Positions 11,075 through 22,915 of a stretch of 64,000 nucleotides of DNA are shown in pieces. A model generated the notes under the pieces. It was not told the origin of the DNA. It was given only the letters and a program-made list of their open reading frames with translations, and made no database searches. The position numbers and the translations under genes are program-made. Origin of the DNA: Dryomyza anilis (lineage: Eukaryota > Arthropoda > Insecta > Diptera > Dryomyzidae); NCBI GenBank assembly GCA_951804985.1, contig OX638132.1, forward strand, positions 90,772,696-90,836,695, written 5' to 3'. Every line of letters starts with the position of its first letter. The first letter of the stretch is position 1.

Positions 11075-12778
11075 TCAGTGAGGCTTAATTTAAACATGGA
11101 TCATTTTAAGAGACAATATATCATATTAATACATAAATCTGATAGAATCCAATACATACGATCTTCAATATATCTTTAATATTTTTATGATAATAGGACC
11201 AGTCTGTTCGATTTTTCAATTAAATAACATTAAAAACAAACTTGTGTCAAAATTTTGTTTTATATGAATAAATTGTGCAAAAATAGAAATAACTTTCAAT
11301 TAACACTTAAAATTGAAATCAGGATCGTTTAACATTCAAAAATTCTTTTTAATCCAGTTAAACTTGATTACTGTTTTTTTTTTTTTATTGAACAGCAATA
11401 TTTCGAAATCAAGAACACGTGCTATAAAATTAAAGAAATACTTGTCGTCAGGGCAGACAAAAAAAAATAGTAATAAAAAAATGTCTGTAATACAAATGTA
11501 CGGTAATCCTTGAAATCTTTATTATACATTTTTTTTTGAAAACATTTTTTTTTTTTGGACACGCGCTAAGTCGCTGATTACGTAACAAACCAAAGGAATA
11601 CCTAATTATTGCTGAAATTCCAGTTTTAATTGTGTTTGTCGTGTGTTTTAAATTTAATTTTTGTTTTAACATTTTTTTTGTAAATACACAAATATTTCTA
11701 TATTTACTGCTGCACGCAGATGTGCTGTAATTTATAAATAAAATTCAATTGCGTTGATTCAGTTACAGGCGTTAATCGGTTATTTTGGGGTTTTTGTCAC
11801 ACATCAGGCAACGACCAAGTTTACGTTACGTCATATCCTTTCTGCACAACGTCAGTGCAATGCTTGGGTTATTTTAAATTTGGCGCCAAAATGTTTCACC
11901 TCGTTTTTATTTATACTTTAAATAATTTGTGAAATCCCTAATTTTGATTATTGTCTAGGATAAATTGTGATATTTTTACAACTTAGTACAGAAATGTCAC
12001 AAATTCTGTGTGACTCACTTTTGAGCAGTTTCAGTTTCCGTCTCGTACGACGACCAGCCTATCGATTGGCTCGTTAGTTGACGCTGATTTTTAATTAATT
12101 TATATTATATTGAATTTACATTTATCGCATTCTTGTCTTAATTTTTATTATAACATGAGCTCCCCATGGTCAACCTGCTGGTTTTAATGTCAGTCGTTTT
12201 TATTACTTCATGATTTTATTCTGAATTTACAATATTTTCATGTAGTAATTATGTTTAAATGTTGTTCTTATTGTTGTTATTGACTTTATTTTTTTTTTTT
12301 TAATTTTTATATTGCATTGTTACTGTTGTACGTAGTTGTTCTTGTTCCTCAATTTGAACTAAATTTAAAAATGTTCTCATCAATCGTTCTACAACTCATT
12401 GTAATTATTTTTCCCATAAAATATACCTATTGAACAACGTAGCCACCTATATAACGTTTATTTAAATTGTTCGTTTGTTCTTTGTCGATACGAACTCAAT
12501 AAATGTTGACGTCATGATGCTTTCTGGCCAGACGGATACGCGCTACTGTCCAGCCAGCCAGCCGGCCAGCCAGCGTCCACATGTCACATGCGACATGACA
12601 AATGTCATCACGATCTTTGTGATGAAAGAGCAAAATACACCGAGACTAGAATTACACTAATCAAACTGTTGTCACATTAATAATTTCTAGACGTGCAATT
12701 GGCGCTATTAAATCCAGTTACCGGATTTTGGTAATGAGTTTTATATTAAATCATTTAGATTCAGCTATTATTTGGTGT
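11075..12778. other. Long AT-rich stretch with a few simple repeats
   Basis: No gene recognised. A (CCAG)n-like run occurs at about 12552-12576, followed by an imperfect hairpin-rich segment with ACATGTCACATGCGACATG and CATCACGATCTTTGTGATG (12577-12626). This 12,000-12,700 block appears single-copy in the window and less AT-rich than its surroundings, so it could hold regulatory sequence, but nothing specific is identifiable. Confidence 0.45.
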
Positions 12779-13650
12779 ACACAGAAAAAATATACTTCAA
12801 TATTATATATTAGAACATCATTTGCATCATATGGTACATTACAATCATGAATTAAAAACGTATTTTTAAAAATTATCGCCATTTACATTTCATATTTAAA
12901 AAAAAATGTTAAGAGATAAAATTAACAAAAGAATTATTTTTAGCAAAATAAAATAATTGAATAAAAATGTTCCTTCCAAAAAACATAACAAAAAAAAAAC
13001 AAAAATTATATTAAAAGAACCATTTTTATTTCATGTTTCTAATTTATGTGTAGTATGCATTATAAAAGAAACAATAAACAAAAATCTCTTTATAATTCTA
13101 AATATGAACAATTAAAAAACATATTTTTTTTATTGAAATTAAGTTTGCTGAACAAAATTCTTCAATATGAATAGAAAAAATAATCTACGTAAATATAGCA
13201 ACCGATATTAATTGCATGCATTAATCAGTTCAGCAATGAAATTTAGTAATTTAATGAAAACATTTGCTATTCGTTGTTAAATCAGCATTTGTGTTTGCTA
13301 GTATGAATATTTCTACGTCAATGCAGTCATTTATTTAGTCAGTGCAGCAAAAACAATTGCTGATTTAACTACGAATATCAAATGTTTTCATTAAATTACT
13401 GAATTCCATTGCTGGACTGATTAATGCATGCATTTAATATCGGTTGCTATATTTATGTATTTTGTTTTTTTCTGTGTAAAATTTTTTGTAATTAATAGAT
13501 AAAACGTAGTCTTCGCATAGACTGTCTCAAATTGAAGAACAATTTTTCTAGTCATTCATCAAATTGATCATATTATGAATTGTTCTTCAATACAATGAAT
13601 CATGGTTTAAAAAATGAAATTCTTCAATATGACAATATTTTTTTTTATTG
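12779..13650. mobile_element. Possible TIR element with TACACAGAAAAAA ends
   Basis: The left end TACACAGAAAAAATATACTT and right end (reverse) TACACAATAAAAAAAAATAT are similar and each is followed by CTTCAATAT-type sequence. A palindromic MITE (13180-13478) sits inside. Ends are AT-rich, so the call is tentative. Confidence 0.4.
13180..13478. mobile_element. Palindromic MITE with ~110-bp arms
   Basis: The left arm (about 13185-13292) and right arm (about 13352-13465) are reverse complements at roughly 90% by eye. They share AATATAGCAACCGATATTAA, TGCATGCATTAATCAGT and TAATTTAATGAAAACATTTG. The short spacer is about 60 bp. No ORF. This is the shape of a foldback or MITE element able to form a long hairpin. 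Confidence 0.85.
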
Positions 13651-14335
13651 TGTATCTTTGGTGCAAACTTTTACATAATTTCTTCGACTAATAAATCAAT
13701 TTTTAATTTGATTTTAGACCGAAAATTTAAAGCAATGCACTTTGAATGCCGCTTTCATATAATAAATAAATTGTGCTTTAATATTCTATAATAATACTTT
13801 GGCGCTACAGTCCTGAAGAACTTTGGCCGAAGTCTCTCATCATTGGAGCTATGGGTGTTCTAGTACTCAAAGTGGTGGGGCCTACAATTTAATGCCGAAT
13901 TCGCACCGCTAAAAATAATGAAATTCATCCGCGCATCTGGATGAACGAAAAGGGAAACGTGTCCATATGACACCATATAGAGGGAACACAATGGATGAAC
14001 TCTGGTATAAGTGGTCGACAACTCAACAATTGATGACATCTCAAAACTAGTTTTTATTGGCAAAGTTTTACTCTCGTAAACATCGTCGATATGATATATA
14101 AATGTATTAAATAAATATTTAATTATATTAATTAATAAATTAATTGAACATAAATTAAAGGAAATTAACACACTCGATAAAAAAATATATTTTTTAATTT
14201 GTTGTTTTTATTTATTTATTTATTATATTATTTATATATTATTTATAAGGGAGAAGAATATCAAAGTTATGATATACGCACGATGTACGGAAAAACGAAA
14301 AGAATGAACGTATGTAAAATAATAGATTGGTACAA

Positions 14336-14515
14336 CAGTAGCTGTAACACTGTGTAGTGAATTTAAAACTGTGTAGTGGCTGTAAAACTGTGTAGTGCCA
14401 GTAAAACTGTCAGTTGGAGTATATGTTATATAGTATCAGTAAAACTGTCAGTTGGAGTATATGTTATATAGTGTCAGTAAAACTGTCAGTTGGAGTATAT
14501 GTTATATATATGTAT
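14336..14515. repeat. Tandem repeat, 22-bp then 38-bp units
   Basis: Three units of ~22 bp (CTGTGTAGTG...TAAAACTGTGTAGTG) lead into three near-identical 38-bp units (GTAAAACTGTCAGTTGGAGT followed by ATATGTTATATAGTRTCA) starting at 14401, 14439 and 14477. The high identity of the 38-bp units indicates recent amplification. Confidence 0.9.
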
Positions 14516-14534
14516 ATATTTTAGCATATACACC

Positions 14535-14665
14535 AACCCAGAAAGGATTTGATTGATACTGTTACATAATTCGTATATCCAATTAATTATATTAATAGAA
14601 CTAATTATCTTGTATCAATTGATGTCAGTTGCTATATTTACGTTCAATATTTTTTTTCTGGGTAG
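14535..14665. mobile_element. Small MITE with ACCCAGAAA ends
   Basis: About 130 bp bounded by ACCCAGAAAGGATTTGATTG and ...CAATATTTTTTTTCTGGGT, with an AT-rich partly self-complementary interior (CCAATTAATTATATTAATAG). It interrupts a degenerate SINE-1 and may be related to the CACYCAG family. Confidence 0.5.
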
Positions 14666-14799
14666 GTTTGCCATTGACTGCCGAGAGGTAGCGTTGTATA
14701 GACCTGGGACCCTTCGGCTCATAGTCAAACGAACCAGAGACTTTTTGGCTCATATTTTAACGCACTAACCAGTAGAGCCACCGACGCTATATGTAGAAC

Positions 14800-15790
14800 A
14801 CTGATAAAATTCACACGAAATGGTAACCGACAGCTATAATTTTCATTTAAATGCGTGATTTTCGCATTCCCGAACGATTTATGTGATTTTTTGAAATTAA
14901 AAACGTAAATGGTGATTCAAATATTTTTATATTTAACATCATAATTATTTTGAAATATAATATACATACTTCTGTATTCTCTTGCCACAGTTATTTTATG
15001 GTGAACTTTTAAACTCCAAATGTTAATCTTTAATATACAACTTTTCATATTTTTTCTACGATTTTTTTATTCATATTTTTGTTGTAGATATGGTATTTAT
15101 TGGGGTATTTTTAATACTTGATGGATTTTTTGTAAGGAATTTTTTTTCAGTAAATGCTGAAAACTGATGATTTCAATTAGACCTTGTCATAACACGACCA
15201 TTTTGTAATATATATGACAATTATAGTGATAGTATTAATAATGTAAATTTCTACTAGAATTATTTAAAATACTACAATTTTATACATTCAAATTAATAAA
15301 ATATTAAACGATATGTATGTTATTCCCGAATATTGAAGAATAGTAAATTTTGTAAAAAATTACACAGTTTGTACTTATAATTTAAATAATTAATAATTTC
15401 TTAAAATCAATTATTTGTATTTTACACATTTTAAAATCTATCTTCAATTTTCTAGTAGATTTCCCATGATCAAGTTCAATGTTATTTGCAAAACCCCGAC
15501 ATTATCGGTTTTATTCTATTCATTCATGTATGGGTTGTTCGTTCGTTCGTTCATTCATTGATTGCCTTGTATGTAAAACAATACTTTTGAAATTTTTTTC
15601 TCTTCAACTACATTTAGCATTTGTTTGTCATAAATCACACACTTGCATTTACTATGATTTGAACGACGTTTTATCACTGACAACAAATCACAATCACCAT
15701 GATTTCATCACATGTTGTGGGTTGGTTATAACCACTTTGACATTGTTTGAGTGTCAACGTCGAGGGTGCCTTTTGTGATCTACTTAGAAT
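14800..15790. other. AT-rich stretch, no gene recognised
   Basis: Nothing recognisable. A short GTTCGTTC/ATTCATTC run is at 15535-15560. The 99-residue open frame at 15479-15778 has no domain and no homologue known to me. Confidence 0.45.
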
Positions 15791-15952
15791 ACACAGAGAA
15801 AATAATACTTTACATACCTTAATAAAATGTTACGTGCGTATAAAAATTTAAAACTTAAAATTCAAAGTTTTTATTTTTAAAATTTTGAATTAACTCTAAA
15901 TTATAAGGTGATATTGTAAATTTTCAAGTCCCAGAGTAATTTGTATTTTGTA

Positions 15953-16140
15953 TTTTTTTTTTTGGAATATCTACTAAGATCCACAGAACTCAGACATACT
16001 ATATCCATTGTACTGTGAAATCTATTCCCTACAATTTTGTGGTTAATATCACCACGAGCGCCAATGCCCAAGCCGGGATTCGAACCCGAGACCTTCAGAA
16101 TGCAAGTCCAGCACGCTACCTCTGGACTGCTGAGGCCGGC
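15953..16140 (-). mobile_element. SINE-2 copy 1, tRNA-derived with poly-A tail
   Basis: Read on the minus strand: a tRNA-like head with A-box-like TAGCGTGCTGG and B box GGTTCGAATCC, a short body (GGGCATTGGCGCTCGTGGTG, ATTTCACAGTACAATGGATA, GGATCTTAGTAGATATT), then poly-A. It matches 41955-42137. It differs from SINE-1 in body and in its poly-A rather than ATT tail. Confidence 0.85.
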
Positions 16141-16216
16141 TATAAATTAAATGTATAGTTTTACATTTAATTTAAATTACAATATTTCAAAAAAAAGTTC
16201 TCAACGAGCGTCAAAT

Positions 16217-16471
16217 TTATCGTCGACGATACTGCAAAACCGCCTAAATGCATGTGAAAATTACGTCTAATTTTGTGTTTTATTCGGGTTTTTAATGATA
16301 TGTTGATCGGATAAATTAGGTAACTCCCATTATATGTTATGGCATACTTAATTTTGTATAAAGTAATTACAGAATTGACACTCAAAATAGTTTTGTTTCT
16401 TCTGTAAAATTCATTTTGTAAGAGGTATTCGAAAATGTAGATAGGCAGTTTCGCGGAATATTCGACGATAT
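16217..16471 (-). mobile_element. GATAC-MITE copy 1
   Basis: Matches the copies at 29083 and 34601 in inverse orientation. Ends read ATCGTCGACGATACTGCAAA and ...ATATTCGACGATAT. The core contains TTTTTAATGATATGTTGATC and CCATTATATGTTATGGCATA. The right end is degenerate. Confidence 0.75.
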
Positions 16472-16858
16472 GTAGAGCGTAATAAATTGAATAATAATTC
16501 AATATTCTACCGACCCAGAATCGGCATAAATACACACCAAGAGTGATACTGTGAATTTCTTCTTCAATTGGTTACCATCTTCCAAATCCGCACAAACTCC
16601 AAAATTTAAAAATGTTGACTTTTAATTTAATTTTCGGAATTTTTTTTAAAAATTTACAATATCTCAAAACTAGAGTCATTTTATAAAACTAATTTTTAAA
16701 CTCCGCAATATAAGAGGACGGAAGGGTAATACAAAACAATACTTAAATGAAAAACATTTAATTTCATATGAAACTCTTTAATTTAGAGTGTTTCTCTTTA
16801 GATTCCTCACAGTAAAATTGTAACATTAAAATTTAAAGTGCTTTATTTTTCTGTGTGT

Positions 16859-18116
16859 AATAAAAAAATATATATTTTAAACGTATTAAGTGTCTTCAAT
16901 TTAACGTTCAATTTGTTTCAATCCAAACTCATTGTACGTATGATAGGGTTGCATTTTGATAAAATGTATTTAGTATTTGCCGTAACTAATGTCATTTTGA
17001 CCTCCAAATTGTGTGGTTTTTATTATTTACATATATCATATGATATATATTTTCTTTGAAACAGCGGCATTATTGATCTTTGCTATAAAATAATAAGCTA
17101 TAAATACATATTCGATGGCCCTTCTGAGTATTTACTGTATACAAAACGAAAATCGAGAATATATAAAGTGTAATATTTATTCCTCCTTTGTCACAGTGGA
17201 TTTGTTAATCACTTTTTTTTATATATATTTATGTTTGTGATATATTCGCACAATCATAGACAATTAAAAGTCAACTATAAATTTAAAATCAGTTTTTTCA
17301 CAATTTATTCTACTCAAAATTTGTCAAACAAGTCAAATATATTTTTAAAGTCGACTTTATATTGTCTATGAATATGCGTCATATACTAGAAAATTTTAAA
17401 ACAATTAAAAAATTGCACAATTTTTAATAGTAGTTCACAAAAACCAAATGATTAAAACCCCCCGAATAAGATATCGTTTTATGTATATTTAGGTAATAGC
17501 CCTCGTTTTAGTTTAGGTTACGTTTTTATTTCCAAATAACGGTTAAGGTTTGGCTTTTTTCAATAATCTTAAATTCTTTCATTCTATTGCCTTTCATATA
17601 TTTTTAATATCTTGAACAAAAAACCATATTACTCATACAAGAACTAAACACCAATTACCTTTTAAATTATAATTTTAATTTATAAAATAGAAACATATAT
17701 TAATTTTTAAGAGAGAGTTCCATAAAATACATCCGCGTATATCAATTTTTGAATATTCCCGGCCGAAAATAATGACTTTCAACATTTTCACGAAAAGAAA
17801 GGAAAACGTTTTTCTTCAAATATATAAATGATATCGACCCTCCAAAAATTGATTAATATTACTTATGAAACTATAACATTTAAAAACTTCCAATGAAGTA
17901 TACTAAGTCCAAAATGGATTGTACGTTTTTAAAATTGTTAATTTATGAAAAGAACATTTTTTGTTATAATTTGGGATAGGATCGATCGATCCACACCAAT
18001 ATAATCCAAAAATAGAATAACATTGAAAACAGTCTTAGTCGAATATGGATTGGAATGGTATGGTATATTGAAATATCCTCATGCATTTAAAATTTATAAA
18101 ATATTAATTTATATTT
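16859..18116. other. AT-rich stretch with a small palindromic repeat
   Basis: No gene. A possible palindromic MITE lies at 17253-17372: CATAGACAATTAAAAGTCAA against AAGTCGACTTTATATTGTCTATG. The remainder shows no structure I can support. Confidence 0.45.
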
Positions 18117-18972
18117 TTATACCCTACTCCTAGTACAATGAAATACAAATACCCGATGAAATAAAATATCATACCTCATTGAAACCTGATCATTGCCCGA
18201 TGAAAATTTCTTTATGAAGAACAACTAATATAGCTTTGATCGGGACCATTGGCTGTTTAGATAATGTAAACCCTGCTATGGTGAGCATGATAAGGGCATG
18301 ATAAGGCAATGATCATATTTACTCTAATAGGGGTTACCTGACGAAACCCCGATCACTAGGGACACTAAGAGCGAAAGGGTATATTCAATTTGGTACGCCG
18401 TTTGTAACACCCAGAAGGAAGCATCTCCGGTATGGAAAAGTATATATATTCTGGATCAGCATGCCCTCCTGAGTGGTTTTAGCGATGTCCGTCTGTCCGT
18501 CTGTCTGTCTGTTGAAATCACTACTACTTAAACAATTGAAGAGTTATATAAATGAAACTCATAATTTACATTTCTTATATACCTACGTTGTATGTGCAAA
18601 AAAATTAGGCATATCGGTTTATTGTGACCTGTGATCTGACCATTTATATTCAAATTACTCATATAAAGTGTACATCTACAGTTCAGTTTTACTGTATACG
18701 TGCTTAGGTAAACTTTTTTGGTCAAATATATATTGACTTCATGCTCAAATACATGGAAATAATGTTTTCCCGCGAAACGACTTGTGGTTCCCAAAAAAAA
18801 AATCTAAATTCGGTACACCTACCCATTTGTAAATATGGGTATCAAATGAATGGAAATTCTTCAGCGATTGAAAGTTTGTAGTTATTTTCCGATATAATTT
18901 TGATAATCCTAACTATCATAATAACACCAAATTTTAAATTTCCCATGTGATCAAACCTTCCCAACTGGTTTA
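18117..18972 (-). mobile_element. Mini-me/DINE-like element, family B, copy B1
   Basis: On the minus strand it starts AAACCAGTTGGGAAGGTTTG and ends with the GTGTAGGGTATA 3' hairpin, which is split by a CCCTAG MITE (18128-18361). The microsatellite is GTCY on the plus strand (18487-18515). Matches B2 and B4 along its length. Confidence 0.8.
18128..18361. mobile_element. CCCTAG MITE copy 1 (234 bp), 2-bp TSD AC
   Basis: Begins TCCTAGTAC and ends CACTAGGG, inside the 3' hairpin of mini-me-like B1. Comparing with unbroken copies, the flanks TACCCTAC and ACACTAAGAG reveal a 2-bp duplication AC. The interior (ATCATACCTCATTGAAACCT, GGCTGTTTAGATAATGTAAA) is nearly identical to 36170-36330, but the outer part of the left end is deleted. 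Confidence 0.85.
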
Positions 18973-19676
18973 TTTATGTCTTTTATAGAGGGAAAAGGAA
19001 ATCATTGAGCATATTGATCACTTTAAAGTTTAACTAGGATATGCTTCATGGGATATTTTTTTGTCAAATTGGATCATTTTCAGACTTTTCGAATACCAAA
19101 CTACAAAAAGTGATGTAACGTAGTTGGGTTCTGGGAATATTTAAAAAAAGTGTCATTTTATGAAATCGAGGTTCGAACATAAAGGTCACATCCAATAAAA
19201 TTTACAAATGGAGTTAATTGAAAACAGGATTTTGTAAAAACTAGATAGAAGCAGGAACCGGAATGTTTTCGAATTTTGAAAACGGAATCGCAACCGTTAC
19301 TCAAAAATGTGTGGAACCGGAATCGAAACCCATATAATTTGTTTGGATGAAACCGGAGTCGGAACCACTATATTAAAAATCTTGGAAAAATATCCGGAAC
19401 TGATAATCCAAAGGGTTTTAGATACTGGATAGAAAAATATTTTTTGATATATGTCTGATTTTATATTAGAACACCTACAACCCCCCCTGTCTACGGGCCT
19501 GCTTGCGAGCAATGACAAATTTTTCAATAACAATTGTTACAAATGACAATTGATTTAGACTTTTACGTCAATCAACATATAAAATAAATTTGACAGTTAC
19601 AATTGTGACAAAACGCACTATTGTTATCGATTTGAATTTGTGACTCTTGCCAGAATTGGACTATTATAATATTCTA
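18973..19676. other. AT-rich stretch; possible CCGGAAC-rich degenerate array
   Basis: 19230-19410 holds irregular GGAACCGGAATCG motifs reminiscent of the subterminal AACCGAAACCG repeats of the hAT-like element, but no ends are visible. No gene recognised. Confidence 0.4.
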
Positions 19677-19844
19677 TACTCAGCAAAAATCATATTAAAA
19701 TTGGTCATATTATTGATTTAATAGTATACAAAAAATAAATATTTTCATATAAACCCAAATCAATTTAATAGTAGGTATTTAATAGTATTTTTTTATTAAA
19801 ATAATAATTTATCCTATTGATTTTATAGTATTTGTTTCTGAGTG
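19677..19844. mobile_element. CACYCAG MITE copy 2 (168 bp)
   Basis: Ends are TACTCAGCAAAAATCATATT and ...TTTCTGAGTG. The core TAGTATACAAAAAATAAATA and TTTTCATATAAACCCAA is shared with the other copies. The first base appears mutated, and flanking dinucleotides (TA, TG) do not match, so the copy is older. Confidence 0.8.
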
Positions 19845-19853
19845 TGGGTGGAA

Positions 19854-20532
19854 CTTTCAATGCTTCTCCAGCGAAGCTCACTTTTTCTCAGCTGTTAAGG
19901 GATCGTTGAGGGTCGATACATTTTATATTATACGTTACTAAATTATTATGATTGCATTTTTATGTTGTGAAACAATAGATTTCCAAATTTAAACTCAACC
20001 AAACAAATATCTTTTACATCAGAACATAACAGACCTTAGTTTTATAAGGGGCTCTGAACGATTATTACTTATTTGCAATAAAATTGTTTACAAAATATTC
20101 ACAAACATTGCATCATTTATGAGCAAAACTATTAAACGCGTGCAATCAAATATATATTTTTATTGCTTTATCTTGCAATTTTTTAAAATAGTTCAATGAA
20201 CATATAGTTAACATATGCAAATAATATACAGGGTAATAAACAAATACTAAATAAGTTGTAAAATCATTAACTTTTGTATATATAGGGATTCTCTTACATT
20301 TCAGAAACGGTTTCATAAACCACCTTTTATATATTTTTTAATATGTGTTTAGATTAGGTTTTAATTTTAATTAAAATTTGTCCACGGTTATTTTATCAAA
20401 TATCTTAAATTAAAAAACAAATAATTATATTGAATTGTATTCTTATTTTTTTGATTAAAAAATTTATCTATATTGTTAATGAAATAAACTAATTTTCGAA
20501 GACTCTGTATAGTATCGTTTACAGTTTTCAAC
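19854..20532. other. AT-rich stretch, no feature recognised
   Basis: No coding, RNA or repeat structure that I can support. Confidence 0.4.
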
Positions 20533-21510
20533 GGGTCTGGTACGATAAGTCGAAATTTAAAATATCGAAACTAAAAATACCGAAGACAAAAATGTAGAAA
20601 ATAAATATGCCGAAACCTGAAATGTCGAAAACAAAAATGTCGAAAACCAAAATGTCGAAAAAAAATGTTGAAAACTAAAATATTGAAAAAAAAAAATGTC
20701 GAATATTAAATATGTCGAAATTTAATATGACGAAATCATTTTTTTACCGAAAAATGATGGAAAATGTCGAAAAAACTCAAAGATAAAGATATTAAAAAAG
20801 AACGAATTCTGATTTTTAGCTACTCTAGGAGTTATGCGGAGATTTTTAGATATGCTGCCTTCAAAATACCATCTTGGAATTTAGCTTCAACACTTATAAA
20901 AAATCAACAAAAATTTCGATTTTTTTTTTAAATACTTTTTTTAAGGACATGCAATTCGAAGTTCAAGGATTACGTTGTTCATGTTAAGAAGAATTTTCCA
21001 AAAGATTGTTTTATTAGTTTTAAAACGAAACTTATCAAAGTTTCTAGCATCAAGGGATATTTCAATAGGAACCACCATACAAAAGTTATCATTGACAATT
21101 TTTTAACTTTGGACTGTATCTCTGGAAAAAGTGATATCTTTGGAAATAGTGGTCGGAAAAAAAAGGTGAATGCAGATCCCGATACCCTTTATCAGTTGCC
21201 AAAATATCATTGAAATCGAAGAGAGTGAGTTGCAAATCCTACGAGATTTTGTGTGGACTTGCTCATATAGAATTTGAAATTTGTATTTCAACATTTTGAT
21301 ATTTCGGCATTTTAATTTTCGACATTTTTTGATCCTATAAAAAAATGTTTTTGTATTTATAGTTTTAAAAATTTGTCGACATTTTCTAGCTTTAAAATAT
21401 TTTTTGACATTTTGTGATTCGGCCAAATATTGTTTCGGTGTTCTAAGGCTTTTATAATTTCGACATTTTAAGGTTTCGACATTTTTTTTTCGATATTTCG
21501 TACGGATCCC
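20533..21510. mobile_element. Array-ended element with TCGAAAA-type terminal repeats
   Basis: The left end GGGTCTGGTACGATAAGTCG and the right end read in reverse, GGGATCCGTACGAAATATCG, are similar. Inside each end lies a short-period array: AAAATGTCGAAAAC units at 20550-20765 and the complement TTTCGACATTTT at 21290-21495. The middle is occupied by the right half of palindromic element P (20775-21270). No transposase is visible. Confidence 0.6.
20775..21270. mobile_element. Palindromic element P, right half
   Basis: Matches the right arm of P at 23700-24070: CAAAATACCATCTTGGAATT, TTTTAAGGACATGCAATTCG, ACCACCATACAAAAGTTATC, GATACCCTTTATCAGTTGCC, TCATTGAAATCGAAGA. The left arm is missing or replaced by the flanking array. 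Confidence 0.7.
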
Positions 21511-21529
21511 TTTTCAACATATGTTTCAA

Positions 21530-21749
21530 CACTCAGAAAAAAATACTATAAAATCAATAGTTTTTTTGCTATTCAAATTAGTCAATAGGATAAATTATTA
21601 TTTTAATAGTTAAATCACATTAAATACTACAAAATACTATTGAATACTAATAAATTGTGTGTGTGTTTATATGAAAATATTTATTTGTTGTATACTTTTG
21701 AATTAATAACTGTCGTATTGACCAATTTTAATAGGATTTTTACTGAGTG
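21530..21749. mobile_element. CACYCAG MITE copy 3 (220 bp), 2-bp TSD AA
   Basis: Terminal inverted repeats CACTCAGAAAAAAATACTAT and ...GGATTTTTACTGAGTG, flanked by AA on both sides (21528-21529 and 21750-21751). Highly palindromic and AT-rich, no ORF. Confidence 0.85.
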
Positions 21750-21751
21750 AA

Positions 21752-22915
21752 CCCAGATAAATGTTGCGCTTAAGATTTGAATTTCTACATACTTTACTGT
21801 ATGAACAGTGTGTAAAATGCAATTTTGCTTAAGCAATAATGCACCTTTAATTATTTTGCACTTATCATAACATGTATATATTGTCCTGCACCCTGTAAAC
21901 GATACTTAAAGCACTTTTAATGCGAGTGCTTGTAAAATAAATGCTGAATTTTTCCATCTACTAACTACTTGTTTACGAATTGTAAATTTATTTACTACAT
22001 AAATTTAAATTAAATTAAACAATGTAAGCGACCGCATTCAATGATAACACAGTTTATGAACCCTTATACAGCCTCTTACGCAGCAATCGCTGTTCATCTG
22101 TCTATCGCAGCACCCTGCTTATCATATGCGTACAATGTGCTATGTACTAAGTAGTATTATTAGTATTAGTAGTCATTGTAGTATCTATGCGGAGAACAGA
22201 TAAACATTTAGTTTATTTAATAAGCCTCTTGGATTATTATTTTTTTTTTGGTTTTTTTTTTGGTTTCCTATACGACTATGTACCTATAAAATGCTTAAAT
22301 TTCGGAATTCACTTGGTTGCAGTCACTGTTGTGAAACACAATCCGTAGTTGTTGCAGTGCCAAACTGCAAAGTGCATTGACCACTGCAGGCAGCAATTTT
22401 TTCGTTTTTGTAAATTGTGTAAATAACAAAGATACAAAAAAAAAAAAAACAAAATATATGTATATAAATAATAATAAATGCAATTACATAAAGCAGGCAT
22501 TTACAACAAGTGTATTTTTAGTATTTTCGTATAGCAACTGAAATATTTTTTGTAATTATTGTGTTTTTCCTAATTAAATTTAATATTTTTATTTATTGCA
22601 TTTTAAAGCACTGCATTGCTGATGTTGCGGGTGATTTCTAAATAACAATTGTAGTTAGTAGTAGAAGATTTTTAGTAGTAGAATTTTTATTAAAATTGTT
22701 TATGGAATATGTAGCACACTTGGTAGTAAAATTAGTAGTAGAAAATAAAAATTAAAAATTATGCAATTTTATGTAAATGACAAACAATTTAGAGATTTTA
22801 AGTTGAGAATGTTCTATTTTGTTCAAAAAAAATAGAATTAGGAAAAATGTATTCATTAGATTTCCTCAGGTATGCTGAAAATCATATTTTTTCTCGGTGT
22901 TTAGAAGATTATAAG
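21752..22915. other. Apparently single-copy stretch, no gene recognised
   Basis: The segment 22020-22200 is less AT-rich and does not recur in the window. The short overlapping minus-strand frames at 22295-22500 are hydrophobic low-complexity translations of T-rich DNA. No supported feature. Confidence 0.4.

Larger units (their letters stand above)
13788..14793 (-). mobile_element. SINE-1 copy 4, degenerate and interrupted
   Basis: Reverse-oriented SINE body (TTTGGCGCTACAGTCCTG, CTCAAAGTGGTGGGGCCTAC) at 13800-13895 and the head-proximal part (TTTGCCATTGACTGCCGAGAGGTAGCG through CGCACTAACCAG) at 14666-14793 flank about 770 bp of other sequence, including a tandem array and a small MITE. A weak middle piece (GTTTTACTCTCGTAAAC) is at 14066. 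The copy is old. Confidence 0.65.
15791..16858. mobile_element. Probable TIR element hosting a SINE-2 and a MITE
   Basis: Outer ends ACACAGAGAAAATAATACTT and, read in reverse, ACACAGAAAAATAAAGCACT are similar, followed on each side by sequence resembling TTAATGTTAC. Between them are a SINE-2 (15953-16140) and a GATAC-MITE (16217-16471). The AT-rich ends limit certainty. Confidence 0.45.
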
